Source: Methylocystis sp.
GTDB taxonomy: Bacteria > Pseudomonadota > Alphaproteobacteria > Rhizobiales > Beijerinckiaceae
DNA length: 64,000 bases
Reading direction: 5' to 3'
NCBI GenBank assembly: GCA_016178015.1
Contig: JACOUB010000006.1
Coordinates: forward strand, 1-64,000
The position numbers and the translations under genes were made by a program. This document shows, piece by piece, positions 14,242 to 23,833 of the stretch; position 1 is the stretch's first letter; each line of letters opens with the position of its first letter. The notes under the pieces were generated by a model that was not told where the DNA came from, ran no database searches, and saw only the letters and a program-made list of their open reading frames with translations.

Positions 14242-15996
14242 ATGAGCAATGGCGACGATGATCTGCGAATCCGTCCTGGCCGGGTCCGCCACGATCGTCA
14301 GGGAAAGGCACCCAAGAGCTTTACCGCGCAGGTCCTGAAGGCGGCGCACAAGGCGGGACATGTCGGCGCACGCGGGCGAGTTGGACAGGGCCGGCGCTCG
14401 ACCTTCGGCCGGGGGCGCGGCCGAGCAATCGCCGCGGAGCGGAGCCTGCTTTCGACCGCCCGGCGCGTTGTCGTCAAGGCGCGCGTCGTCCGCCACAAAG
14501 GCCGCGCCTTTCGATCGGCGCCGCTCGCGACGCACCTTGTCTATCTCAAGCGCGAAGGGGTGACACGCGACGGAGACGGCGCCCGCATGTTCGATGCGCG
14601 CTCTGACAACATTGACGCGGGCGCGTTCGCCGCGCGCTGCGAGGCGGACCGGCATCATTTCCGCTTCATCGTCAGCCCGGAAGACGCCAGCGAAATGGAA
14701 GACCTTCGCGCCTTCACGCGCGACCTCATGCGCGAGGCCGAGCGCGACCTCGGGACGACGCTCGAATGGATCGGCGTAGACCATTGGAACACCGACAATC
14801 CTCACATCCATGTGCTTATTCGCGGTAGGGCCGACGATGGCGGCGACCTCGTCATTTCGCGAGATTATATTTCGAACGGGCTTCGCTCCCGCGCCGAACA
14901 TCTCGTCAGCCTCGAGCTCGGTCCGAAGCCCGAACACCGCATCCGCGACGATCTCGCCCGCGAGGTCGAAGCCGAACGCTGGACGCGGCTCGATAGGGCG
15001 ATCGGCGCCCATGCAGACGAAACAGGGTTCGTCGATCTGCGGCCCATCGGCGCGAGCGAAGCCGATCCACATATCCGCCGGCTCATGATCGGCCGTCTGC
15101 AGAAGCTGGAGCGCATGGGCCTCGCCACTCCCGCCGGTCCGGCGCAATGGGGCGTAGGGCTCGAAGCGGAAAGCACGTTGCGCGATCTCGGCATGCGCGG
15201 GGACATCATCAAGACCATGCATCGCGCCCTCACCGAGGCGCGGCTGGAGAGAAGTCTCGCCGACTTCACGATCCACTTCGAGACCGAAGCCCCGCGGGTC
15301 ATCGGCCGGTTTGTCGCACGCGGTCTCCACGACGAATTGACCGGCGCGGCTTACGCGATCGTCGATGGCGCCGACGGCCGCGCCCATCATCTGCGCTTTC
15401 CCGACATCGAGGCGACGAGCGACGCAGCGGCCGGCGGCATCGTCGAATTGCGCCACTACATCGATGCGAAGGGAGCGGAACGCATCGGCCTCGCCGTCCG
15501 ATCGGACTTGTCGCTCGATGAGCAGATCAAAGCGGAAGGGGCGACCTGGCTGGACCGGCGACTCGTCGAGCGCGTGGAGACGCCGCTCGCCCATGGCGGT
15601 TTCGGACAGGAGGTGCGCGAGGCGCTGATTGCCCGGACCGAACATCTCGCCGTCGGGGGACTCGTTCGCCGGCAAGGCCAGCGCGTCATCTTCGCCCGCG
15701 ATCTTCTCGCGACTCTGAGGCGCCGCGAACTCGACGCCATCGGCGCGAAGCTCGCGGGAGAAACGGGGCGGCCTTACCGCCCCACCGCCGAAGGCGAGGC
15801 CGTTGCCGGTCTCTACCGTCAGCGATTGAGCCTCGCCTCCGGGCGTTTCGCCATGATCGACGACGGCCTCGGCTTCCAGCTCGTCCCCTGGAAGCCCTCG
15901 CTGGACATGCAGATCGGCAAATACGTCGCCGGCGTCATGTCGCCGGGCGGCGGGGTGGAGTGGAGCTTCGGGCGGAGGCAGGGGATCGGGATATAG
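14242..15996 (+). CDS. rlxS: RlxS-like relaxase (VirD2-type, DUF3363)
   Basis: From the ATG at 14242, which has AGAGGA upstream, the product is 584 aa. After a basic N-terminus, the relaxase core shows THLVYLKREGV (about 96-106), HHFRFIVSPED (about 136-146) and the metal-binding motif IGVDHWNTDNPHIHVLIRG (about 177-195) with its histidine triad. The C-terminal half fits DUF3363. It nicks oriT and leads the strand into the recipient. An upstream in-frame ATG at 14131 lacks a good ribosome site. It ends the rdfS-to-relaxase operon and is convergent with the beta-lactamase-like gene. Confidence 0.88.
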   Translation: MSNGDDDLRIRPGRVRHDRQGKAPKSFTAQVLKAAHKAGHVGARGRVGQGRRSTFGRGRGRAIAAERSLLSTARRVVVKARVVRHKGRAFRSAPLATHLVYLKREGVTRDGDGARMFDARSDNIDAGAFAARCEADRHHFRFIVSPEDASEMEDLRAFTRDLMREAERDLGTTLEWIGVDHWNTDNPHIHVLIRGRADDGGDLVISRDYISNGLRSRAEHLVSLELGPKPEHRIRDDLAREVEAERWTRLDRAIGAHADETGFVDLRPIGASEADPHIRRLMIGRLQKLERMGLATPAGPAQWGVGLEAESTLRDLGMRGDIIKTMHRALTEARLERSLADFTIHFETEAPRVIGRFVARGLHDELTGAAYAIVDGADGRAHHLRFPDIEATSDAAAGGIVELRHYIDAKGAERIGLAVRSDLSLDEQIKAEGATWLDRRLVERVETPLAHGGFGQEVREALIARTEHLAVGGLVRRQGQRVIFARDLLATLRRRELDAIGAKLAGETGRPYRPTAEGEAVAGLYRQRLSLASGRFAMIDDGLGFQLVPWKPSLDMQIGKYVAGVMSPGGGVEWSFGRRQGIGI

Positions 15997-16035
15997 GTCG
16001 GTTTTGACCTCTCTCCGGAAATCACCGCGAGTTCG

Positions 16036-17397
16036 TCAGGAACGCTCATCGATCCTTGTCGCGGGCGTGTCCCGGCCGTTGTGATGCAGGATCAATCCGG
16101 TCGCCTGGCCGCTGCCGTCGGTTTGAAACGTGATCTGGGCATCCACCACCTTTAGAAAATAATCCTTTTCGCTCTCCGCAAAAATTTCGAGTTTCGGCTC
16201 CCCTGTGGGTTGCACAAATAAGCGATTGTCCTCTCGCGTCACCGTCAAATTGATATTCGGACCCCACTGGTAGCGGCCGACGTATCCGTCGAACAGCTTA
16301 GGATCAATTGCAATCTCCTTGCGTTCCTGCGGCGGCGCGAGGGGAAGTCTTGGATCGAGGAGGTGTCGTCCGATGTCGTGGACGCTGACCGAGGTTGCCG
16401 TGTTGGACAGAGCAACGACGCCAACCCGCTTTTTCGGCACGAATCCGACGAACGAGCGATACCCACCCGTACCACCACCATGCCACACAACGTCCGCGCC
16501 GTCTTTGTCGATCATCCAACCGAGGGCGATTTCCGAGTAGGGAACACTGCTCGGCCGCCGGACATTCAGCATGGCTTGGAACGCGCGAGCAAGCGGCGAT
16601 TCCGTAAAGCCAAGCGCAGCCTCCACGAAAGTCTGAAGGTCGTGTGCAGTAGATCGTAGGGCGCCCGCTCCGGCCAGGGCCGGCAAATCCCAGTTCGGAA
16701 CGGCTTCCGACGTTGCGCTGTGTCCCACCGCCAGCCTGTTCTGGAGTTCGGGGGACAATGTGATGCCCGTGCTGCTCATGCCAAGCGGGCCAGCGACGCG
16801 GGTTTGAACCAGGGTTTCGTAATCGACGCCGATACGACGCGAGAGGGCGTGGCCCAGGAGGCCGCCGCCGAGGTTCGAGTATTCGAATTGCACGCCGATG
16901 TCCCGCGTCAGCTCATAGTGCGAGAGGAACTGGTAGAGTTGCTCGACCGAATAGTCGGCATACGGATTGTTAGGATCCTTCGGAGCAAAGTTGCTCGGCA
17001 TCCGCGGCAATCCCGAAGTGTGGGTCGCCAAATCCTCCAACGTAATCGAGCGACCGTTCCTTTCCGGCACGCTGAGCTCTTTTGGCAGGTATTTCGCGAC
17101 TGGATCAATCAGCGCGACCTCGCCCCGTTGCGCCATGTCGGCCAGCAGCAGCGCCGTAAAAACCTTGGTGACCGAGCCGATCTCGAACACCGTCTCGCCA
17201 TTCAGGGGACGCGGGTCGCCATGATCGAGATGGCCATGAGCAATAACGCGACGGCCCTGTGGCTCGACAACCCCGACCACGATCCCGACGCTTTGCCGCC
17301 GCCCGTCGATCCGCTCGGTGAGGATCTTGCGAATTTCGGAGTCGGGCAGGACCGGGGATTCTGACTGCGATTCAGCAACCACAGCGTTGACGGTCAT
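16036..17397 (-). CDS. Serine beta-lactamase-like hydrolase (class C/CubicO type)
   Basis: The 453-aa protein has the S-x-x-K motif in FEIGSVTKVFTALLLADMAQ (about 90-109), the YSN motif in VQFEYSNLGGGLLGHAL, and WHGGGTGGYRS as the third active-site element, the set found in class C beta-lactamases, esterases and D-aminopeptidases. A C-terminal lipocalin-like extension (GYVGRYQWGPNINLTV...) is typical of the CubicO group. The ATG at 17397 has GAGGAA upstream; further-upstream ATGs lead only an unlikely Cys/Arg-rich stretch. It stands alone on the minus strand between relaxase and traG, a cargo position. Substrate cannot be told; drug resistance should not be assumed. Confidence 0.85.
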   Translation of the reverse strand: MTVNAVVAESQSESPVLPDSEIRKILTERIDGRRQSVGIVVGVVEPQGRRVIAHGHLDHGDPRPLNGETVFEIGSVTKVFTALLLADMAQRGEVALIDPVAKYLPKELSVPERNGRSITLEDLATHTSGLPRMPSNFAPKDPNNPYADYSVEQLYQFLSHYELTRDIGVQFEYSNLGGGLLGHALSRRIGVDYETLVQTRVAGPLGMSSTGITLSPELQNRLAVGHSATSEAVPNWDLPALAGAGALRSTAHDLQTFVEAALGFTESPLARAFQAMLNVRRPSSVPYSEIALGWMIDKDGADVVWHGGGTGGYRSFVGFVPKKRVGVVALSNTATSVSVHDIGRHLLDPRLPLAPPQERKEIAIDPKLFDGYVGRYQWGPNINLTVTREDNRLFVQPTGEPKLEIFAESEKDYFLKVVDAQITFQTDGSGQATGLILHHNGRDTPATRIDERS

Positions 17398-17627
17398 CAA
17401 GAATGTTCCTCGGGCAAAGACGTTGCGTGTCGCGAAACAAACGAGACTAACGGATGGTCTGTTATGGAGCCAGCGCGCCTCATTTCCAAGCATTCTGCAA
17501 TCGACCAGCATTCTGTAATCGACCACTATTGGCGCATCCCGGTCTTTGCACGCCATAGTGCGATAGCCTTCGACCAGAAATAAGGACCCCTTGCAACCAT
17601 CTCGCAAACACACTGAAGGTGGCGCCC

Positions 17628-19625
17628 ATGCCTGCCACCCGCATCCTCTGGGGTCAGATCGTCATCGTCCTTTCGATCGTCCTCGTCGCGATCTGGGCCG
17701 CGACGCAATGGACCGCCTGGCGATTGGGGTTCCAGCCGCAGCTCGGCCCACCCTGGTTCGCCTTGCCGCCCAATTTTCCCATCTATCCGCCGCCGGCCTT
17801 TTTCTGGTGGTGGTACCATTTCGACGCCTATGCGCCGCGCGTGTTCATGGAAGGCGCCGGCATCGCCTCTTCCGGGGCCTTTCTCTCGATCGCGGTCGCG
17901 ATCGGCCTCTCTGTCCAAAGGGCGCGCGAGGCGCAATTCGTGACCACCTACGGCTCAGCGCGCTGGGCGAGCGAAACCGAGATCAGAAAAGCCGGCCTGC
18001 TCGATCCCGACGGCGTTGTGCTCGGCATGTTCGGTGAAAACTATCTGCGGCACGACGGTCCCGAACATGTGCTCTGCTTCGCACCGACAAGATCCGGCAA
18101 GGGCGTCGGCCTCGTCGTGCCGACCTTGCTCACCTGGCCCGGTTCCGCCATCGTCCACGACATCAAGGGCGAGAACTGGTCCTTGACCGCCGGCTGGCGC
18201 GCGCGCTTCGGCCGCGTTCTGCTGTTCGATCCGACCAACCCTTTGAGCGCCGCCTATAATCCGCTGCTCGAAGTCAGGCGCGGCGACGCCGAGGTGCGCG
18301 ACGTGCAAAATGTCGCCGATATTCTGGTCGATCCAGAAGGCGCGCTCGAGCGCCGCAACCATTGGGAAAAGACCAGCCATTCGCTGCTCGTCGGCGCAAT
18401 CCTGCATGTGCTCTATGCGGAAGAAGACAAGACGCTGGCCGGCGTCGCCAATTTCCTCTCCGATCCCAAACGTCCGATCGAGACGACGCTCCGCGTCATG
18501 CTGACGATGATGCATTTGGACGAAAGACCGCATCCCGTCGTGGCGTCCGCCGCGCGCGAGCTCTTGAACAAGAGCGAGAACGAGCGCTCCGGCGTGCTCT
18601 CCACCGCCATGTCCTTTCTCGGCCTCTATCGCGATCCCGTCGTCGCGAAAGTCACGGCGCGGTGCGATTGGCGGATCGACGATCTCGTCTCTAGCGAAAG
18701 TCCGACCACCCTCTATCTCGTCGTGCCGCCCTCCGACATCAGCCGCACCAAGCCGCTCGTGCGCCTCATCCTCAATCAGATCGGGCGGCGGCTGACGGAA
18801 GAACTCGAGACGAAAGCCAAGAGGCGTCGCTTGCTCTTGATGCTCGACGAATTCCCGGCGCTGGGACGCCTCGACTTCTTCGAATCGGCGCTGGCCTTCA
18901 TGGCCGGCTACGGCCTGAAGAGCTTTCTCATCGCCCAGTCGCTCAACCAGATCGAAAAGGCCTATGGCGCGAACAACGCCATTCTAGACAATTGCCATGT
19001 GCGCGTCGCCTTTGCCACCAATGACGAGAGGACCGCAAAGCGTGTCTCCGACGCGCTCGGCACCGCGACCGAAATGCGCGCGATGAAGAATTACGCAGGG
19101 CATCGTCTTTCGCCCTGGCTCGGCCATCTCATGGTCTCGCGCCAGGAGACCGCGCGCCCGCTGCTCACGCCGGGCGAGATCATGCAATTGCCACAGGGCG
19201 AAGAACTCGTTCTCGTCTCCGGCTCTCCGCCGATCCGCGCCCGCAAGGCGCGCTACTATGAAGACCGGCGCTTGAAGGCGCGCATTCTGCCGCCGCCGAA
19301 ACCGATGCGTGACTTCGAACACGAAGACGCCCATGGCGACGACAGTTGGGCTTCGTTGCCGGCACCGGATCTGGCCCGCTCTTTCGAACCGCTCGCCGGC
19401 GCCTCCCTCAACGAGACGGACGCCGAGAGCGGCGGCATCCGCCGCGAACCCATGCTTCCCGAGCACGAGGCGATCGCGCCGGAAGCTCCCGAACCCCGAA
19501 GTGAATTCGCAGTCTTCGACGACGAGCCGGACGATGAAGCGATCAAAGCAAAAGCGCTCGGCAATCGCATGCGCTCCATGGCGCGCCAGGCCGCGCTCGA
19601 CCGCGATGACGATTTACAAATGTGA
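17628..19625 (+). CDS. traG: TraG/VirD4 coupling protein
   Basis: The 665-aa protein begins with two membrane helices (about 5-25 and 75-95), then APTRSGKGVGLVVPTLL (about 151-167) with the Walker A loop, LLLMLDEFPALGRLDFF (about 401-417) with Walker B, and SLNQIEKAYG. These are the TraG/VirD4 ATPase landmarks. It links the relaxase-DNA complex to the Trb channel. The ATG at 17628 is preferred over GTG 17619 because GAAGG lies 9-13 bp upstream. The C-terminal 120 residues are acidic. It is followed 9 bp later by the CopG gene, as is usual in this ICE family. Confidence 0.95.
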   Translation: MPATRILWGQIVIVLSIVLVAIWAATQWTAWRLGFQPQLGPPWFALPPNFPIYPPPAFFWWWYHFDAYAPRVFMEGAGIASSGAFLSIAVAIGLSVQRAREAQFVTTYGSARWASETEIRKAGLLDPDGVVLGMFGENYLRHDGPEHVLCFAPTRSGKGVGLVVPTLLTWPGSAIVHDIKGENWSLTAGWRARFGRVLLFDPTNPLSAAYNPLLEVRRGDAEVRDVQNVADILVDPEGALERRNHWEKTSHSLLVGAILHVLYAEEDKTLAGVANFLSDPKRPIETTLRVMLTMMHLDERPHPVVASAARELLNKSENERSGVLSTAMSFLGLYRDPVVAKVTARCDWRIDDLVSSESPTTLYLVVPPSDISRTKPLVRLILNQIGRRLTEELETKAKRRRLLLMLDEFPALGRLDFFESALAFMAGYGLKSFLIAQSLNQIEKAYGANNAILDNCHVRVAFATNDERTAKRVSDALGTATEMRAMKNYAGHRLSPWLGHLMVSRQETARPLLTPGEIMQLPQGEELVLVSGSPPIRARKARYYEDRRLKARILPPPKPMRDFEHEDAHGDDSWASLPAPDLARSFEPLAGASLNETDAESGGIRREPMLPEHEAIAPEAPEPRSEFAVFDDEPDDEAIKAKALGNRMRSMARQAALDRDDDLQM

Positions 19626-19634
19626 GGACACGAC

Positions 19635-20069
19635 ATGAAAGCAAGACTCAACTGCTATTTCGACGCCGGGCTCATAAAGCGCCTCGACGAACTCGCGGCG
19701 CGCAAGGGCCTGTCGAAATCGACCGTCGTCGAGGCAGCCGTCGCCTCGTTCCTCTCGCCCGACGCCGCCGACCAACGCGAGGCCGCGATCACACGACGTC
19801 TCGACAAGATCACGCGCTCGATCGAACGGCTCGAACGCGATGTCTCGATCGGCAATGAAGCGCTCGCGCTCTTCGTTCGCTTCTGGCTGACCGTCACGCC
19901 GCCGCTCCCCGACAGCGCGCAAGCGGCGGCGCAGGCGAAGGGACGCGAGCGTTACGAGGGTTTCGTCGAGGCGCTCGGGAAGCGACTCGCCAAGGGGCAG
20001 AATTTCGTGCGCGAGGTGTCGGAGGAGCTGCCCGCGTCGGTCCAGCGGGTAAATGCGAGTGCGCCATAA
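19635..20069 (+). CDS. CopG/ribbon-helix-helix protein of the tra-trb region
   Basis: The 144-aa protein opens with a ribbon-helix-helix domain, KARLNCYFDAGLIKRLDELA followed by ARKGLSKSTVVEAAVASFL (residues 2-40), then a coiled-coil-prone segment (TRRLDKITRSIERLERDV, about 54-71) and VSIGNEALALFVRFWL. In alphaproteobacterial ICEs this gene normally sits between traG and trbB and is annotated as a CopG-family conjugal protein. Here trbB is nearly 12 kb away, so this gene marks the left edge of a cargo insertion. Confidence 0.85.
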   Translation: MKARLNCYFDAGLIKRLDELAARKGLSKSTVVEAAVASFLSPDAADQREAAITRRLDKITRSIERLERDVSIGNEALALFVRFWLTVTPPLPDSAQAAAQAKGRERYEGFVEALGKRLAKGQNFVREVSEELPASVQRVNASAP

Positions 20070-20126
20070 CCCGACATTTGGCCTGGTCCTGCATACGGAC
20101 GTTCGATCTACTTAAGCAAGAGCGGT

Positions 20127-20402
20127 ATGGCGACCGACAGTCGCCGCACCGACGGCTTGCTGTTTCAAATGTCCGTCTGCTCGGAGAGTGCCAACGCATC
20201 GTCGTCGAATCTCATCGAGCAGATCAATCAGACCTTCCCCTACCGCGTCGCCCTTCTCGCCACCGCTTGGCTCCTCGACCGTCGTCCCGATGCTGGCCGC
20301 TTTCGCTTGGCGCCGGGCGCGAATGCGGCCCTTCCGCTCGACGTTACGAGCATGGAGCCTGATCTCGTGGGCGTAGCCAACTTTGGTCATTGTGGAGGAT
20401 AA
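20127..20402 (+). CDS. Hypothetical protein (91 aa), doubtful
   Basis: The frame reads MATDSRRTDGLLFQMSVCSE and contains a plausible helical stretch (NLIEQINQTFPYRVALLATAWLL). No family recognised, and a frame of equal length exists on the other strand. It lies in the joint between the conjugation genes and the large cargo block, so it may be a remnant. Confidence 0.3.
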   Translation: MATDSRRTDGLLFQMSVCSESANASSSNLIEQINQTFPYRVALLATAWLLDRRPDAGRFRLAPGANAALPLDVTSMEPDLVGVANFGHCGG

Positions 20403-20639
20403 GGGTCAGAGGTCAAGGCCCGGCAAGCGCCGAACGTGACAATGCCCTCTCGTAGGCGATCAGCTCAATTTGTCCCGCAGGCACTGACGGGGGACAGTCT
20501 GTTACATCGACAACCTGTCGGGTCAGGACGACGAGGGGTGTTATGAAATTTTTCCCGCTTTGGGTTGACGTTGCGGGCGCCTTGAACCCAATCTCGTGGC
20601 GCCTGGGCGTCTTCAGCCGAGGGTGAAGCGAGAGGTAGC
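20403..20639. other. Joint between CopG region and ABC-transporter cargo
   Basis: No gene longer than 30 codons is supported. A 27-codon frame at 20543-20626, with GAGGGG before its ATG, starts MKFFPLWVDVAG and ends 13 bp before the ABC transporter start; it could be a leader peptide or a gene fragment. The promoter of the cargo operon probably lies here. Confidence 0.35.
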
Positions 20640-21374
20640 GTGCATCACGAGAGCTTGAACCTCATCATCCAGCCCGGGACGAAGGCTCCGCCGGCATGCA
20701 CCGCTCTATCGCCTTTGCTGCGCGTCGTCGGTTTGAAAAAGACGTATGCGACGCCACAGGGGCCGCTCGCGGTTCTCAAAGGCGTCGACTTGTCGCTGAA
20801 TGCGGGCTCGAGCCTGGCGCTGATGGGGGAGTCCGGCAGCGGAAAGAGTACGCTCCTGCATCTCATTGCTGGACTCGATGAGGCCGATGACGGCGAGATC
20901 TGGCTGAATGGCGTCTTGGTGACGGCGCTTTCGGATTTTGAGCGGGCCGCGCTCAGGCGCGAAACTTTAGGCGTCGTGTTCCAGCAGTTCAACCTCATCC
21001 CGAGTCTGACGACTGGCGATAACATCGCATTTCAAGCGCGTATCGCAGGTCGTTTCGATCCAGCGTGGCAGGACGAGTTGATCTGCCGACTGGGGCTGAA
21101 AAATCTGACGGACCGCTATCCCGAGCAGCTTTCCGTCGGGCAACAGCAACGCGTCGCGATCGGGCGGGCGTTTGCAACGCGGCCGCGTCTTCTGCTTGCC
21201 GATGAGCCCACGGGCAATCTCGACGAAGCCTCGGGAGACGACGTCTTGCAACTCGCGCTCGAACTCGTCGCTGCGACGGGTTGCGCTTTTCTGATGGTCA
21301 CGCACAGCGCGCGCCTTGCGGCCAAACTCGAACAGCAGGTCCACCTCAGCTCGGGAGTACTGGCGAAACCTTGA
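20640..21374 (+). CDS. ABC transporter ATP-binding protein (LolD/MacB/AttE-like)
   Basis: The 244-aa protein carries Walker A GESGSGKST (63-71), the Q-loop FQQFNLIPSL, the signature LSVGQQQR and Walker B LLLADEPTGNLDE, followed by VTHSARLA with the H-loop. It belongs to the MacB/LolD group that pairs with FtsX-like permeases and usually exports lipids, peptides or lipoproteins rather than importing. The GTG at 20640 is the furthest start; an internal start nearer LLRVVGLKKTY is possible. Its stop overlaps the permease start as TTGA. Confidence 0.9.
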   Translation: MHHESLNLIIQPGTKAPPACTALSPLLRVVGLKKTYATPQGPLAVLKGVDLSLNAGSSLALMGESGSGKSTLLHLIAGLDEADDGEIWLNGVLVTALSDFERAALRRETLGVVFQQFNLIPSLTTGDNIAFQARIAGRFDPAWQDELICRLGLKNLTDRYPEQLSVGQQQRVAIGRAFATRPRLLLADEPTGNLDEASGDDVLQLALELVAATGCAFLMVTHSARLAAKLEQQVHLSSGVLAKP

Positions 21375-23833
21375 GGCAAGCGCTCTGGACCCTCGCAACG
21401 CTCGTGAGCCATTGGCGCCGTCATCCGGCGAACTTGGCTACGCTGCTCATCGGGCTTGCAATCGCGACGGCGCTGTGGAGCGGAGTCCAGGCCCTCAACG
21501 AACAGGCGCGCAAAAGCTATGATCGCGCCGCCGCCGTGTTCGGAACCGGGGGCGCGCGAAGCCTGGTCTCGACGCGCGGCGGACTGTTCCCGCAAGACCT
21601 CTACGTCAGGCTGCGGCTGGCGGGCTGGAAGGTGTCGCCGGTGCTGGAAGGCACGGTTCGGATCGGCGCCAATTCCTTCCGTCTGATCGGGGTCGAGCCT
21701 CTGACGCTGCCGCATGAGACGCAACTTGCGCGCATTCGGGACGACAGCGGCATCGACAGCTTTCTCAAATCGCCATGGCGGACGATCGTTTCGCCGGAGA
21801 CGCTCCTCGATTTGGGAGAGGCGGACGGCGCCACGCCCGTCACCGCCAGCGGGCAAAGGCTGCCGCCGCTCAAGGCTCTCGCCAATGCGCCGCCGGGGCT
21901 TCTGATTGTCGACATTGGTGTTGCGCAAGTCTTGCTCGAGCGGCCGGAGCGGCTTTCTCGCCTGATCATGAATGAGCGCCTGGGGGCCGCCGCGCCGCCG
22001 CTCGCGGTCACGGGCGACGCGCTGCGCCTCGCTGAGCCGGAGGAGGAGCAGGACCTCGCGCGGCTGACCGACAGCTTCCATCTCAATCTCACGGCGTTCG
22101 GCCTGCTCGCCTACCTCGTCGGGCTTTTCATCGTGCATGCGTCGTTCGGGCTGGCGTTCGAGCAGCGGCTGCCGATGGTGCGGAACATGAGGGCGGTTGG
22201 CGTTTCGGCTCGCACCCTCATCGCGGCCATGTTTTGCGAACTGTCGATGCTCGCGCTGATCGCCGGAAGCGCCGGCATGGCATGCGGCTATCTGATCGCC
22301 GCCGCTCTGTTGCCGGATGTGGCGGCGAGTCTCGAAGGGCTTTATGGGGCGCAGGTGGCAGGAAGGCTGGCGCTCGATGCGACGTGGTGGATAGCGGGGC
22401 TCGGCATGGCCGCGCTCGGGGCGCTGGCCGCGGCGGCGGGCGGCTTGTTCAAAGCCTTTCATCTGCCGGTTCTTTCGGTTGCGCAGCCTTTCGCGTGGCG
22501 CGAGGCGCAACAGAAACATATGCGGCGTCAGGCCGTTTTTGCCGGTTTTGGATTTGCGGCATCTCTCGCTGCGCTTCTTTACGGCAAAAGCCTCTATGCA
22601 GGGTTCATCTTGATCGCAGGCGTGCTGCTCGGCGCCGCGCCCCTGCTGCCGCTCGCGCTCGCCGGCGCCTTATGGCTGGGCGAGAAGAGCGCGACCGGGA
22701 CGGTTACGCGGTGGTTCTGGGCCGACAGCCGGCAGCAGCTTCCCGGTCTATCGCTCGCGCTTATGGCTCTCTTGCTGGCGCTAGCGACCAACGTCGGGGT
22801 CGGCACGATGGTCGAGGGATTCCGCAAGACATTCACGCAATGGCTCGACCAGCGACTGGCCGCGGAAGTTTATTTCGAGGCGGCGAGCGATCCTGACGCG
22901 CGGCGCATCGAGGCCTGGCTCGAGAAGCGGCCGGAAGTCGAAGCGATCCTGCCGGTGTGGAAAGCAAAAATTCGGCTTGAGGGCAGGCCGGTGGACGTTA
23001 TCGGATTGCGGCCGCACGAGACCTACCGGGCGCATTTCCCGATGCTTTCGGCGGCCGAGGCGGCATGGGACAGCGTCCGGCGGGGCGGCGCCGTGCTCGT
23101 CAGCGAGCAGCTTGCGCAACGCTTGCACCTCGAACTCGGGGCCATGGTGGACATTCCGACTTCCGGCGACCATTGGCGCGCCGAGGTCGTCGGCGTCTAT
23201 CCCGACTACGGCAATCCGAAAGGGCAGCTGCGAGTCGACCTCGATTCGCTGGTTCAGCATTGGCCCGATGTGCAGCGCACGAGCTATAGCTTAAGAGTGG
23301 CGCCGAACGCTGTTTCCGGGTTGATCGGGGCCCTCCAGGCGGAGTTCGGACCAAAGATCGCCCGCATCATCGACCAGGCCGCCCTCAAGAAGCTGTCGAC
23401 GAGCATATTCGAGCGCACGTTTGCGGTGACGGCGGCGCTCAACACGCTCACCCTTCTCGTCTCGGCCATCGCGTTGCTTGCGAGTCTGCTGACGCTCAGC
23501 AATCTTCGTCTCGCGCAGCTTGCGCCCGTGTGGGCGGTCGGCGTCACACGGCGGCGTTTGTCCGAGCTCGAACTCCTGAGAATCCTGTTCTTCGCCGCCG
23601 CGACGGCGGCGCTCGCGCTGCCGCTCGGGCTCGTCCTGGCGTGGTGTCTCGTGGCGGTCGTCAATGTGCAGGCCTTCGGCTGGCGGCTTCCGTTCTACGT
23701 GTTTCCGGGTCAGTGGGCGCAAATCTTCGCGCTTGCCCTCCTCACCGCCCTTGTCGCCTCGATCGCGCCGATCGTTCGTCTGGCGCGGACGGCCCCGGCG
23801 GACCTGCTCAAGGTCTTCGCCAATGAGCGCTAG
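21371..23833 (+). CDS. FtsX-family ABC permease (double-length, AttFG-like)
   Basis: TTG at 21371, overlapping the ATPase stop, is the likely start: the protein then begins with LRQALWTLATLVSHWRRHPA and the first membrane helix, whereas the longer frame copies the ATPase C-terminus in another phase. The 820-aa product has a periplasmic domain after helix 1, a cluster of helices near residues 240-400, a second half beginning near 470 and a closing FtsX block with three helices (about 690-810). Two FtsX units in one chain fit transporters that expel or release lipophilic molecules. It overlaps the next gene by 11 bp. Confidence 0.88.
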   Translation: MRQALWTLATLVSHWRRHPANLATLLIGLAIATALWSGVQALNEQARKSYDRAAAVFGTGGARSLVSTRGGLFPQDLYVRLRLAGWKVSPVLEGTVRIGANSFRLIGVEPLTLPHETQLARIRDDSGIDSFLKSPWRTIVSPETLLDLGEADGATPVTASGQRLPPLKALANAPPGLLIVDIGVAQVLLERPERLSRLIMNERLGAAAPPLAVTGDALRLAEPEEEQDLARLTDSFHLNLTAFGLLAYLVGLFIVHASFGLAFEQRLPMVRNMRAVGVSARTLIAAMFCELSMLALIAGSAGMACGYLIAAALLPDVAASLEGLYGAQVAGRLALDATWWIAGLGMAALGALAAAAGGLFKAFHLPVLSVAQPFAWREAQQKHMRRQAVFAGFGFAASLAALLYGKSLYAGFILIAGVLLGAAPLLPLALAGALWLGEKSATGTVTRWFWADSRQQLPGLSLALMALLLALATNVGVGTMVEGFRKTFTQWLDQRLAAEVYFEAASDPDARRIEAWLEKRPEVEAILPVWKAKIRLEGRPVDVIGLRPHETYRAHFPMLSAAEAAWDSVRRGGAVLVSEQLAQRLHLELGAMVDIPTSGDHWRAEVVGVYPDYGNPKGQLRVDLDSLVQHWPDVQRTSYSLRVAPNAVSGLIGALQAEFGPKIARIIDQAALKKLSTSIFERTFAVTAALNTLTLLVSAIALLASLLTLSNLRLAQLAPVWAVGVTRRRLSELELLRILFFAAATAALALPLGLVLAWCLVAVVNVQAFGWRLPFYVFPGQWAQIFALALLTALVASIAPIVRLARTAPADLLKVFANER

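Noticed and set aside
14035-15675. Long minus-strand open frame (546 codons) opposite the relaxase
   Set aside because: The plus strand has a full relaxase with its histidine motif; the antisense frame has no recognisable domain.
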